Source of the DNA: JBFISM01 sp041608535
Lineage (GTDB): Bacteria; Actinomycetota; Acidimicrobiia; Spongiisociales; UBA5794
Reading direction: 5' to 3'
Assembly: GCA_041608535.1 (NCBI GenBank)
Contig: JBFISM010000102.1
Coordinates: forward strand, 1-13,545
DNA: 13,545 bases
Shown here: piece by piece, positions 1 to 6,383 of the stretch
How positions within the stretch are numbered: position 1 is the first letter of the stretch
How the letters are laid out: every line of letters starts with the position of its first letter
Notes under the pieces: model-generated
What the model was told of the DNA's origin: nothing
Seen by the model: only the letters and a program-made list of their open reading frames with translations
Database searches by the model: none
Translations under genes and position numbers: made by a program

Positions 1-864
1 GTGGCCCAGGCGGCGCTCGATGCGGGGGTGCCCATCAGAGTGGGTGTCAATGCAGGTTCGCTCGACAAGGATCTGCTGGCGAAGTACGGAGCGCCGGTGC
101 CGCAGGCGCTCGTCGACTCGGCTCTCAAGGAGATCGGCTATCTCGAGGACGTGGGGTTCGAGGACATCAAGATCTCGGTCAAGCACAGCGACGTGCCTGC
201 GATGGTCGAGTCGTATCGTCTGCTCGCCGATACGGTCGACTATCCGCTCCACCTCGGTGTCACCGAAGCGGGGCCCCCGCCGGGCGGGCTGATCAAGTCG
301 GTGGCCGGCATCTCCACTCTGCTGCTCGAGGGCATCGGCGACACGATCCGGTTCTCGTTGACCGCCGACCCGGTCGAGGAGGCGAAGGCCGGGCGGAAGT
401 TGCTCGAGTACTTGGGTCTGCGAGAGCGGAAGGGCCTCGATCTGATCGCATGCCCGTCCTGTGGGCGAGCCGAGGTGGACGTCATCAAAGTCGCAGAAGA
501 CGCGCAGGAGGCGCTCGAATCGGAGGGACTGCCCATCCAGGTCGCCGTGATGGGATGCGTCGTGAATGGACCGGGGGAGGCGCGTGAGGCCGATATCGGT
601 ATCGCGGCCGGGCGGGGACGGGGTCATCTGTTCATCAAGGGACAGGTGGTCCGGGTGGTGCCCGAGGCGGAGATGGTTGGTGCCTTGCTGGACGAGGCGA
701 GGAAACTGGTGGCCGAGGGCGTGGAAGCGCGCCTCGCCGCTGCCGACGGGACCGCCGCAGATCTCGCCGCAGAGACGGCGTTGGAGCTGCGCAACATCCA
801 GGGCGACGCCAACAACGCCACCGCCCGCCGGGCCGCCGTGGCGGACGTGGCCCGCGGCGAGTGA
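1..864 (+). CDS. ispG: 4-hydroxy-3-methylbut-2-en-1-yl diphosphate synthase IspG (GcpE), 5'-truncated by window edge
   Basis: This enzyme reductively converts MEcPP to HMBPP in the cytosolic MEP isoprenoid pathway, using a Fe4S4 cluster. The visible 287 residues open at the conserved block PIRVGVNAGSL, which lies about 110 residues into E. coli IspG. Roughly the first 95-100 residues therefore lie upstream, and the GTG at position 1 is an internal valine codon, not the start. The cluster ligands are present: a CPSC pair (Cys151, Cys154 of the fragment), then GCVVNGPGE with Cys186 and Glu193. The C-terminus continues for some 30-40 Ala-rich residues past the last conserved segment, more than I expect for the family. 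Its stop overlaps the next start by 4 bp (GTGA, 861-864), suggesting translational coupling to the protease gene. Identification is very secure. Confidence 0.97.
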   Translation: MAQAALDAGVPIRVGVNAGSLDKDLLAKYGAPVPQALVDSALKEIGYLEDVGFEDIKISVKHSDVPAMVESYRLLADTVDYPLHLGVTEAGPPPGGLIKSVAGISTLLLEGIGDTIRFSLTADPVEEAKAGRKLLEYLGLRERKGLDLIACPSCGRAEVDVIKVAEDAQEALESEGLPIQVAVMGCVVNGPGEAREADIGIAAGRGRGHLFIKGQVVRVVPEAEMVGALLDEARKLVAEGVEARLAAADGTAADLAAETALELRNIQGDANNATARRAAVADVARGE

Positions 865-2339
865 GCTCCGACGACGCCCAGCGCCAGCTGCGGCTGATGA
901 CCTATTTTCTGGGCTTCGTCGCTGCGGCCGTGGTGGCCAGCGTCGTGGTCGGTGCTGCGTTTCGACCCAAAGGCGGTGCCCTGGTCTCTGCAGGGGTGGT
1001 CCCCAAAGCGACCACCACGACGGTCCCGCCGACGACTGCGCCTCCATCGACCACAACGACGGTGACGACGACTGGCGTCTCCCTCGCACCGCGGCTGGTC
1101 GTGCAGACCGAGCAGGAGATCGCCGGCGCAGTCGCTCCCAAGGTGGCATTTCTCACGACGCTGAACGGCTCCGGCAGCGGTGTGCTCGTCGAGGACGATC
1201 TCATCGTCACCAGCGCCCACGTCGTGTGGCCGTTCCGCAACATCGGTGTTCTCTTTCCAGGCGATACCCGGCGTGGTGGCACGGTGATCGGTATCGATCC
1301 GCGGGCCGACGTGGCGCTGGTGGAGGTGAGGAGTCCCAAGCTCCCCGACCCGGTCGAGTTCGGCGACACCGGCATCCTGGAGCCGGGGGGCGACGTGTTC
1401 GTCGTTGGGTATCCGGCGGTGGAGAGTGTCACTCCGGACCCGACGGTGGTCACGGCAACGTACCGGGAGACGATCCCATGGACCTTCTCCGGAGTCTCGT
1501 GGACGGTCGCCGAAGCTCCTGCCGTGGGTGGGCAGAGCGGCGGGGCGCTACTCGATGAGTACGGCCGGCTCGTCGGTATCACGACTTTTGGCAGCGCCGC
1601 AGAGATCTACTCCGTCACGTCGGAAGACCTGCAGGACATCGTTGCGTCGCTGCGCAGTGACGCCGAGGAATCGGTCGATGAGCGTCTCCCCCCACGCCGC
1701 GGTGGCCGGCTCGAGTTCGCGATCGAGCTCGCCGGGCCGTGGGAGCAGGCTGCTTTTGTGACGTGGCTCAGTCCAGGCGTGCAGACCACGCTCGCCTCGA
1801 CGGCGGGGGTGTCGTGGCGTGCGCTCGATGCGTTTGGTTTCGAGCTGGCCACCGGGAGCGGTGCGCTCGACGTCGTATGGCCGGCGGCGACCCCGGGGAT
1901 CGTTCTGGCAACATCGGGGGGGCCGACCGAGGTCGACGTCACGGTGAACCGGCCACTGGTTGCCATCGACGACCCCGACGACGGACAGGTGGTGACCGTA
2001 TCCGCACAAACCGATGGTCTCGGAGGGTTCGTCGACGTTGCCGGTGACCGTGATTGGTGGTATCTCGACTTGGAGGAAGACGCGGAGAACCTCGAGATCC
2101 TGGTCCAGGCGCAGACTCGGGTCCGCATCTCCCTGTACAACCGCACCACCAAGCAGCAGCTGGCCGCTGTCGATCACCAACGGGGTTTCCTGTTCACCGA
2201 TCCCGCACTCGAGACGGGTCCCCTCCCCGCCGGCTCGTATGTCATCGCGATCGAGGACATCGCTGCCCAGTTCGGCACCTACTCGCTTCAGGTGAACCCG
2301 GAGACGGCCCACGCTGTGTCGCCGGCGCACCTGCGGTGA
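861..2339 (+). CDS. Membrane-anchored trypsin/HtrA-like serine protease with C-terminal PPC-like domain
   Basis: This is a predicted extracytoplasmic serine endopeptidase of the chymotrypsin fold (S1 family, HtrA-like), 492 residues. Residues 1-13 are a short cytoplasmic lead. Residues about 14-34 form one hydrophobic transmembrane segment. Residues about 50-72 are a Thr/Pro-rich stalk, probably a cell-wall spacer. The catalytic triad is visible: His120 in TSAHVV, Asp150 in DPRADVALVEV and Ser226 in GGQSGGALLD. Residues about 283-365 look like a beta-rich domain. Residues about 375-480 resemble a pre-peptidase C-terminal (PPC) domain, with DRDWWYLDLEED, LPAGSYVIAIED and a closing GTYSLQVNPE. 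There is no PDZ domain. The GTG start at 861 overlaps the ispG stop and has no strong Shine-Dalgarno, which suits coupled translation; ATG 897 is an alternative but would remove the N-terminal lead. The substrate is unknown. Confidence 0.88.
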   Translation: MSSDDAQRQLRLMTYFLGFVAAAVVASVVVGAAFRPKGGALVSAGVVPKATTTTVPPTTAPPSTTTTVTTTGVSLAPRLVVQTEQEIAGAVAPKVAFLTTLNGSGSGVLVEDDLIVTSAHVVWPFRNIGVLFPGDTRRGGTVIGIDPRADVALVEVRSPKLPDPVEFGDTGILEPGGDVFVVGYPAVESVTPDPTVVTATYRETIPWTFSGVSWTVAEAPAVGGQSGGALLDEYGRLVGITTFGSAAEIYSVTSEDLQDIVASLRSDAEESVDERLPPRRGGRLEFAIELAGPWEQAAFVTWLSPGVQTTLASTAGVSWRALDAFGFELATGSGALDVVWPAATPGIVLATSGGPTEVDVTVNRPLVAIDDPDDGQVVTVSAQTDGLGGFVDVAGDRDWWYLDLEEDAENLEILVQAQTRVRISLYNRTTKQQLAAVDHQRGFLFTDPALETGPLPAGSYVIAIEDIAAQFGTYSLQVNPETAHAVSPAHLR

Positions 2340-2340
2340 T

Positions 2341-2377
2341 GGGGCCCCGACTGGTGGTGACGAGGGCTTGGTAACCT
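2341..2377 (+). promoter_or_regulatory. Possible proS promoter (-10 candidate TAACCT)
   Basis: The 64-bp gap between the protease stop and proS contains TAACCT at 2372-2377, which fits the actinobacterial TAnnnT -10 pattern. It would place a transcript start about 20 nt before the proS ATG. I see no convincing -35. The gap also holds the 8-bp palindrome GGGGCCCC at 2341-2348. It is equally possible that proS is read through from ispG and the protease gene. Confidence 0.3.
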
Positions 2378-2403
2378 GAGATGCACCCCCTCCCGAGGAT
2401 TCG

Positions 2404-4113
2404 ATGCGCTGGTCGCAAGCCTTCATACCGACTCTCCGCGACGATCCCGCCGACGCCGAGGCGGCGAGCCACAAGCTGCTCGTGCGTGGCGGGTTCATCC
2501 GCCAGCTCATGGCCGGGTCGTACTCGCTCCTACCGCTGGGGATGCGCACCGCAACCAAGCTCTCCAACATCGTGCGTGCGGAGATCGAAGCCATCGGTGG
2601 CCAGGAGTTCCTCCTTCCTGTAGTGCATCCCGCGGAGCCCTGGAAGTTGAGCGGCCGCTGGGACGACGTGGAAGGCATCCTCGTCAAGTTCGTCGATCGG
2701 CGGGGGAGCGATCTCCTGCTGGCCATGACCCACGAGGAGATCTTCTCCCTGGTGGCCCAGGAGCTGGCCTCATACCGAGAGCTTCCGCAGACCTGGTACC
2801 ACATCCAAACCAAGTTCCGAGACGAACCTCGACCGAAGGCCGGCCTGCTGCGGGTTCGGGAGTTCACCATGAAGGACTCCTACAGCTTCGACATCGACGA
2901 CGCCGGGCTGGAGCGGCAATTCGACGCCCATTACGGCGCATACGAGAAGATCTTCGGAAGGCTCGGTCTCGAAACGATTGCGGTCGATGCGAGCAACGGC
3001 GCCATGGGCGGTACCGATTCGGTCGAGTTCATGGTTCCGGCCGACGTGGGTGAGGATCTCGTCGCCCGCTGCGATTCCTGTGGCTACGCAGCCAACATCG
3101 AGCGGGCGACCTCCCGGGTCCCCGAGGTGACAGACGAGCCATGGGAGGGAGCGCCCGAGCGCTTTCCGACCCCGGGCATCCGCACCATCCGTGCCTTGGC
3201 CGACGCCCACGCCTTCGCTGCAGCCAACCGCCAGATCAAGTCACTCGTGTACAAGATCGGTGGTGAGGCGACCCTCGTGCTGCTGCGTGGCGATCACGAT
3301 CTCATGGAACAAAAGCTGGTCGACGAGCTGCGTCAGACGGATGTCGTGGCAGGGAAACCCGAGGAGATTCGCAATCTGCTCGGCGCCGATCCGGGGAGTC
3401 TCGGTGCAGTCGGTCTGACCGACGTGCGCATCATCGCCGACCCGGCGTTGCGGGGCAGGAGCAACATGGTGACGGGCGCCAACGAGGACGACTGGCATCT
3501 CCGCGGCGTATCAGTCGATCGGGACATCCAGGTGAGCGACTGGATCGACGTGCGCACGGTTGCAGCCGGGGAAGGCTGCCCCGAGTGTGACGGCACGCTG
3601 TCGTTGTTGCGGGCCATCGAGGTCGGCCACATCTTCAAATTGGGAACGACCTACAGCAAGTCGATCGGCATCAGCGTGCTCGACGCCGACGGCATCGAGC
3701 GACCCGTGCACATGGGGTCATATGGAATCGGGATCGGGCGCAACGTGGCCGCTGTGGTCGAGGCCAACCACGACGACAAAGGCATCATCTGGCCGGTGGC
3801 CGTGGCGCCTTACGAAGTGGTGATCACGGTCGTCAAGCCGGACGACGCGCCCACCATGGCCGCCGCCGAGCGACTGTATGACGAGCTGCGCACCCGAGGA
3901 GTCGACGTCATCCTCGACGACCGGGCGGAACGCCCCGGGGTGAAGTTCACCGACGCAGAGCTCATCGGTTTTCCGTACCGCATCACTGCAGGGCCGAGAG
4001 GACTCGAAAAGGGCGTCGTGGAGCTCACCGATCGACGCTCCGGAGAGACATCGGAGATCGCAGTCGATGCGATCGTCGAGTCATTGGTTGCGACCGTCAC
4101 TGCTGCTCGGTAG
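2404..4113 (+). CDS. proS: Prolyl-tRNA synthetase, bacterial type with editing insertion (ProRS)
   Basis: This class II synthetase joins proline to tRNA-Pro in the cytoplasm. At 569 residues it is close to E. coli ProRS (572). Motif 1 spans about residues 44-72, with LLPLGMR at its start. The conserved THEE is at 109-112. Motif 2 spans 137-162, with TKFRDEPRPKAGLLR followed by REFTMKDSYSF. Motif 3 is GSYGIGIGR at 438-446. Between motifs 2 and 3, about residues 225-400, lies the INS (YbaK-like) domain that clears mischarged Ala-tRNA-Pro; it includes the KSLVYK lysine region and GDHDL at 296-300. A Cys pair flanks each end (CDSC 223-226, CPEC 392-395). The C-terminal 100 residues are the anticodon-binding domain. 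The ATG at 2404 follows a GAGGA (2395-2399) and opens with the typical MRWSQAFIPTLRD. Identification is secure. Confidence 0.98.
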   Translation: MRWSQAFIPTLRDDPADAEAASHKLLVRGGFIRQLMAGSYSLLPLGMRTATKLSNIVRAEIEAIGGQEFLLPVVHPAEPWKLSGRWDDVEGILVKFVDRRGSDLLLAMTHEEIFSLVAQELASYRELPQTWYHIQTKFRDEPRPKAGLLRVREFTMKDSYSFDIDDAGLERQFDAHYGAYEKIFGRLGLETIAVDASNGAMGGTDSVEFMVPADVGEDLVARCDSCGYAANIERATSRVPEVTDEPWEGAPERFPTPGIRTIRALADAHAFAAANRQIKSLVYKIGGEATLVLLRGDHDLMEQKLVDELRQTDVVAGKPEEIRNLLGADPGSLGAVGLTDVRIIADPALRGRSNMVTGANEDDWHLRGVSVDRDIQVSDWIDVRTVAAGEGCPECDGTLSLLRAIEVGHIFKLGTTYSKSIGISVLDADGIERPVHMGSYGIGIGRNVAAVVEANHDDKGIIWPVAVAPYEVVITVVKPDDAPTMAAAERLYDELRTRGVDVILDDRAERPGVKFTDAELIGFPYRITAGPRGLEKGVVELTDRRSGETSEIAVDAIVESLVATVTAAR

Positions 4114-4163
4114 CCGCGCTGAAAAACCAGACGTGTGACGGTCCTTCCCTGTTCGTGCGCGCC

Positions 4164-4169
4164 TATACT
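4164..4169 (+). promoter_or_regulatory. Candidate -10 element (TATACT) for the rimP-nusA-infB operon
   Basis: TATACT is one base from the TATAAT consensus, in otherwise very GC-rich sequence, and lies in the only sizeable gap between proS and rimP. No TTGACA-like -35 sits 16-19 bp upstream, which is common for actinobacterial housekeeping promoters. A start 6-8 nt downstream (about 4175-4177) would give an untranslated leader of about 124 nt. Confidence 0.55.
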
Positions 4170-4172
4170 GGC

Positions 4173-4232
4173 GCTCCAACTGAGAGTCGCGTCTTGAGGT
4201 GGGCCGTCGCCCGCCTTTCTTGGTGTTGGGGC
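4173..4232 (+). promoter_or_regulatory. Foldable 5' leader upstream of rimP, with terminator-like inner hairpin
   Basis: The inner hairpin is AGGTGGGC (4197-4204), a CGTC loop and GCCCGCCT (4209-4216). It is 8 bp with one G-U pair and is followed by TTTCTT (4216-4221). An outer helix can form between GCTCCAAC (4173-4180) and GTTGGGGC (4225-4232), 8 bp with one T-G pair. The outer helix begins at or next to the predicted transcript start. A GC-rich stem with a T-rich tail could be an attenuator or leaky terminator for the operon, or simply the proS terminator. The pairing is seen in the sequence; the function is inferred. No ribosomal binding site or tRNA is in this segment. Confidence 0.45.
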
Positions 4233-4287
4233 CGAGAACCGCAGACCGGCAACGACGCAGCAGAGCACAACACGACACGTGAAGGAG

Positions 4288-4302
4288 AAGGAGACCGACG
4301 TG
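4288..4302 (+). promoter_or_regulatory. Ribosome binding site that sets the rimP start
   Basis: AAGGAG at 4288-4293 stands 6 nt before GTG 4300-4302, an ideal spacing. The in-frame GTG at 4279 has no comparable site upstream and would place this Shine-Dalgarno inside the coding sequence, so 4300 is preferred. Confidence 0.8.
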
Positions 4303-4785
4303 ACCGGCACGGTGGACCGTCTGTGGCAGACGATCGAGCCGTACGTCGCCGAAGAGGGTATCGAGCTCGATGATCTCGAGATCGTCGGGAGCGGCAGAGC
4401 GTCCATCGTGCGCATCACGATCGATGCGAAGGATGCGGTGGATGTGGATCGCATCGCCAGGATTTCCCGGAGCGTCTCGAGGATGCTCGATGAGGACGAC
4501 CCGCTCGACGGCTCCTATACGCTCGAGGTCACGTCGCCCGGGCTGGAACGCAAGCTGCGCCGCCCCCGGCATTACGAGAAGTCGATCGGTCGAGAGGTGA
4601 AGGTCAAGACGGTGCGTGAGATCGGCGGTGCCAACAACCATCGGGGCACGCTCGTTGCAGCCGGAGGTGACGAGTTCGTGATCGACGTGGCGGGAGAGCC
4701 GCGCAGCATCGCGTACGACGATGTTGCCTCCGCACAGACAGTGTTCGCATGGGAGAAGAGCCCCAAGCCTGGCAAGAGGCCGTAG
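4300..4785 (+). CDS. rimP: Ribosome maturation factor RimP
   Basis: RimP binds the 30S subunit during late assembly and is needed for efficient maturation of its S12/central-pseudoknot region. The 161-residue product has the typical length and two-domain plan: an N-terminal alpha/beta domain ending in the family signature YTLEVTSPGLERKL (residues about 67-80), then a C-terminal SH3-like barrel (about 85-155) beginning near the segment GREVKVKTVR. The start was chosen by the strong AAGGAG six bases upstream; a start at 4279 would add seven residues. It lies 12 bp upstream of nusA, the near-universal rimP-nusA pairing, and is probably the first gene of the operon driven from the gap upstream. 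Identification rests on the signature, the size and the neighbours. Confidence 0.95.
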   Translation: MTGTVDRLWQTIEPYVAEEGIELDDLEIVGSGRASIVRITIDAKDAVDVDRIARISRSVSRMLDEDDPLDGSYTLEVTSPGLERKLRRPRHYEKSIGREVKVKTVREIGGANNHRGTLVAAGGDEFVIDVAGEPRSIAYDDVASAQTVFAWEKSPKPGKRP

Positions 4786-4797
4786 AGAGGAACGACG

Positions 4798-6336
4798 ATG
4801 GACTACAACCTGCTTGACGCTCTCGAATTGCTCGAGCGCGAGAAGGGGGTCCCCGCGGACACGATCCTCGACGCCCTGGCCAACGCACTGGTGTCGGCAT
4901 ACAAGCGCACCCCCGGAGCGGCCGAGGAGGCCCGCGTCACCATCGACGCCGACACCGGGGAGATCATGGTCTACGGGCAGGAGCTCGACGAGGACGGCAA
5001 CGTCGTCGAGGAATGGGAGGACACTCCAGAGGACTTTGGGCGCATCGCCGCCCAGACGGCCAAACAGGTGATCATGCAGCGGCTGCGTGACGCCAAGCGG
5101 GAGCAGGTGTTCGACCTCTACGAGGGCCGGGAAGGCGATTTGGTCACCGGTATCGTGCAACAGTCCGATCATCGGTACGCCATCTTGGATCTGGGCAATG
5201 CCGAAGCGATCATGCCGTCGTCCGAGCGGATACCGTACGAGCGCCTCGAGCGGGGCAACCGCGTGAAGGCCTACATCCTGGAGGTACGCGGCGAGGGCAA
5301 GGGCCCGCAGATCGTCATCAGCCGCAGCCATCCCGAGTTCATCCGATCGCTGTTCGAGCTGGAGGTGCCGGAGCTGGTCGACGGCGACGTCGAGATCAAG
5401 GCCATCGCTCGGGAGCCCGGACATCGCACCAAGATCGCAGTCGTCTCGAACGACCCCAATGTCGACCCGGTTGGCGCCTGTGTCGGCGCTCGGGGATCTC
5501 GAGTGCGGCAGGTGGTGAACGAGCTACGCGGCGAGAAGGTGGACATCGTCGAGTGGCGCGAGGACCCCAATGCATTCCTCGCGGAGGCGCTGAGTCCGGC
5601 CCGTGTCAAGGAGGTGCGGATCGACGAGGACGAAGCTGTTGCCACGGTGATCGTCCCCGACCATCAGCTGTCGCTGGCGATCGGCAAAGAGGGGCAGAAC
5701 GCCCGCCTGGCCGCCCGGTTGACCGGCTACAAGGTGGACATCCGGAGCGAGTCCCAAGACCTGGGTCTCGACGTGGAGGACGCTGCCGGTGCGGCCGGTG
5801 TCGCCGCCGGCGAGAGCGGTTCTCCAGCGGCGGCGCCTACGATGCCGGAACCGTCGGCAGAAGGCGAGCCGGCCGCCGCCGCAGCCACAGAGCCGGCCGC
5901 AGAAGCGGGGGCGGTATCCGGGGAGGCGGTGGAGCCGGTGTCGGAGCCGGCTACGGCACCGGCAGCGGAAGCCGGCGAAGCCACGGAGGTCTCCGTCGGT
6001 ACGGATGACAGCCTGGAGCAAGCCACGCCGGAGACGGAGGACGTCGTCGATCAGCCTGCCGCGGCCGGTGACGATGCCGCAGCGGCGGCTGCGCCCGATG
6101 CCGTCGAGGCTGATGCCGTCGAGGCTGATGACGTCGAGGCTGATGAGGTCGAGGCTGATGAGGTCGAGGCTGATGAGGTCGAGGCTGATGAGGTCGAGGC
6201 TGATGAGGTCGAGGCTGCCGAAACCGAGGCCGATGGCATCGAAGTCGGTGAGATCGCAGAGGACGTCGCCGCCGAGAACACGAGCGGAAGTGACCGGCTA
6301 GATCAAGTGGAAACCGTCGAGGAGGCGAGCAGCTGA
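4798..6336 (+). CDS. nusA: Transcription termination/antitermination factor NusA with long acidic C-terminal tail
   Basis: NusA binds RNA polymerase near the RNA exit channel and modulates pausing, termination and antitermination. The domain order is: polymerase-binding N-terminal domain (about 1-105), S1 domain (about 110-178, beginning near GDLVTGIVQQ), KH1 (about 185-275, with GACVGARGSRVR at 227-238) and KH2 (about 280-318, with LAIGKEGQNARLAARLTGY). This core ends near residue 320. That is close to the roughly 340-350 residues I recall as usual for actinobacterial NusA, which lacks the acidic repeats of E. coli NusA. Here a further 190 or so residues rich in Ala, Glu, Pro, Val and Asp follow, including eight VEADE-type pentapeptides at 436-475. 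The tail looks disordered and strongly acidic; its role is unknown. GAGG at 4787-4790 precedes the ATG by 7 nt. The core is certain; the tail is unusual. Confidence 0.97.
   Translation: MDYNLLDALELLEREKGVPADTILDALANALVSAYKRTPGAAEEARVTIDADTGEIMVYGQELDEDGNVVEEWEDTPEDFGRIAAQTAKQVIMQRLRDAKREQVFDLYEGREGDLVTGIVQQSDHRYAILDLGNAEAIMPSSERIPYERLERGNRVKAYILEVRGEGKGPQIVISRSHPEFIRSLFELEVPELVDGDVEIKAIAREPGHRTKIAVVSNDPNVDPVGACVGARGSRVRQVVNELRGEKVDIVEWREDPNAFLAEALSPARVKEVRIDEDEAVATVIVPDHQLSLAIGKEGQNARLAARLTGYKVDIRSESQDLGLDVEDAAGAAGVAAGESGSPAAAPTMPEPSAEGEPAAAAATEPAAEAGAVSGEAVEPVSEPATAPAAEAGEATEVSVGTDDSLEQATPETEDVVDQPAAAGDDAAAAAAPDAVEADAVEADDVEADEVEADEVEADEVEADEVEADEVEAAETEADGIEVGEIAEDVAAENTSGSDRLDQVETVEEASS
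6103..6222 (+). repeat. 15-bp tandem repeat inside nusA (8 units, encoding VEADE-type pentapeptides)
   Basis: The unit is GTCGAGGCTGATGAG. Five consecutive copies at 6133-6207 are identical. Two upstream units (6103-6117 and 6118-6132) differ only in their last codon (GCC, GAC), and a degenerate unit (6208-6222) ends GCTGCCGAA. Being 15 bp and in frame, each copy adds V-E-A-D-x, and gain or loss of a copy would not break the gene. The perfect identity, and the repeated use of GCT and GAT where flanking genes favour GCC/GCG and GAC, suggest recent slippage expansion. Confidence 0.97.
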
Positions 6337-6383
6337 CCCTGGCGGGGAAGCCGGCAGCGGGAACGGATCGACACGGAGGCATA

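Noticed and set aside
624..1220. A 198-codon open frame on the - strand over the ispG/protease junction
   Set aside because: Antisense to two well-supported genes and without motifs.
1548..2870. A 440-codon open frame on the - strand
   Set aside because: It spans the protease 3' half, the gap and the proS 5' end on the opposite strand and has no domain-like features.
4114..4299. A tRNA gene (metY-like) upstream of rimP, as in E. coli
   Set aside because: No GGTTCGA-type T-loop, no CCA end and no cloverleaf could be folded; the pairing seen is a nested hairpin.
4081..5424. A 447-codon open frame on the - strand covering rimP and part of nusA
   Set aside because: It lies antisense to two certain genes, has low-complexity high-GC composition and no recognisable motif; typical shadow frame in high-GC DNA.
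6103..6222. CRISPR-like array
   Set aside because: The 15-bp units are contiguous with no spacers and lie in frame inside nusA.
6051..6281. Ser/Thr/Ala-rich open frame on the - strand opposite the nusA repeat
   Set aside because: It is only the reverse reading of the tandem repeat (repeating ASTSS) with no start context or homology.
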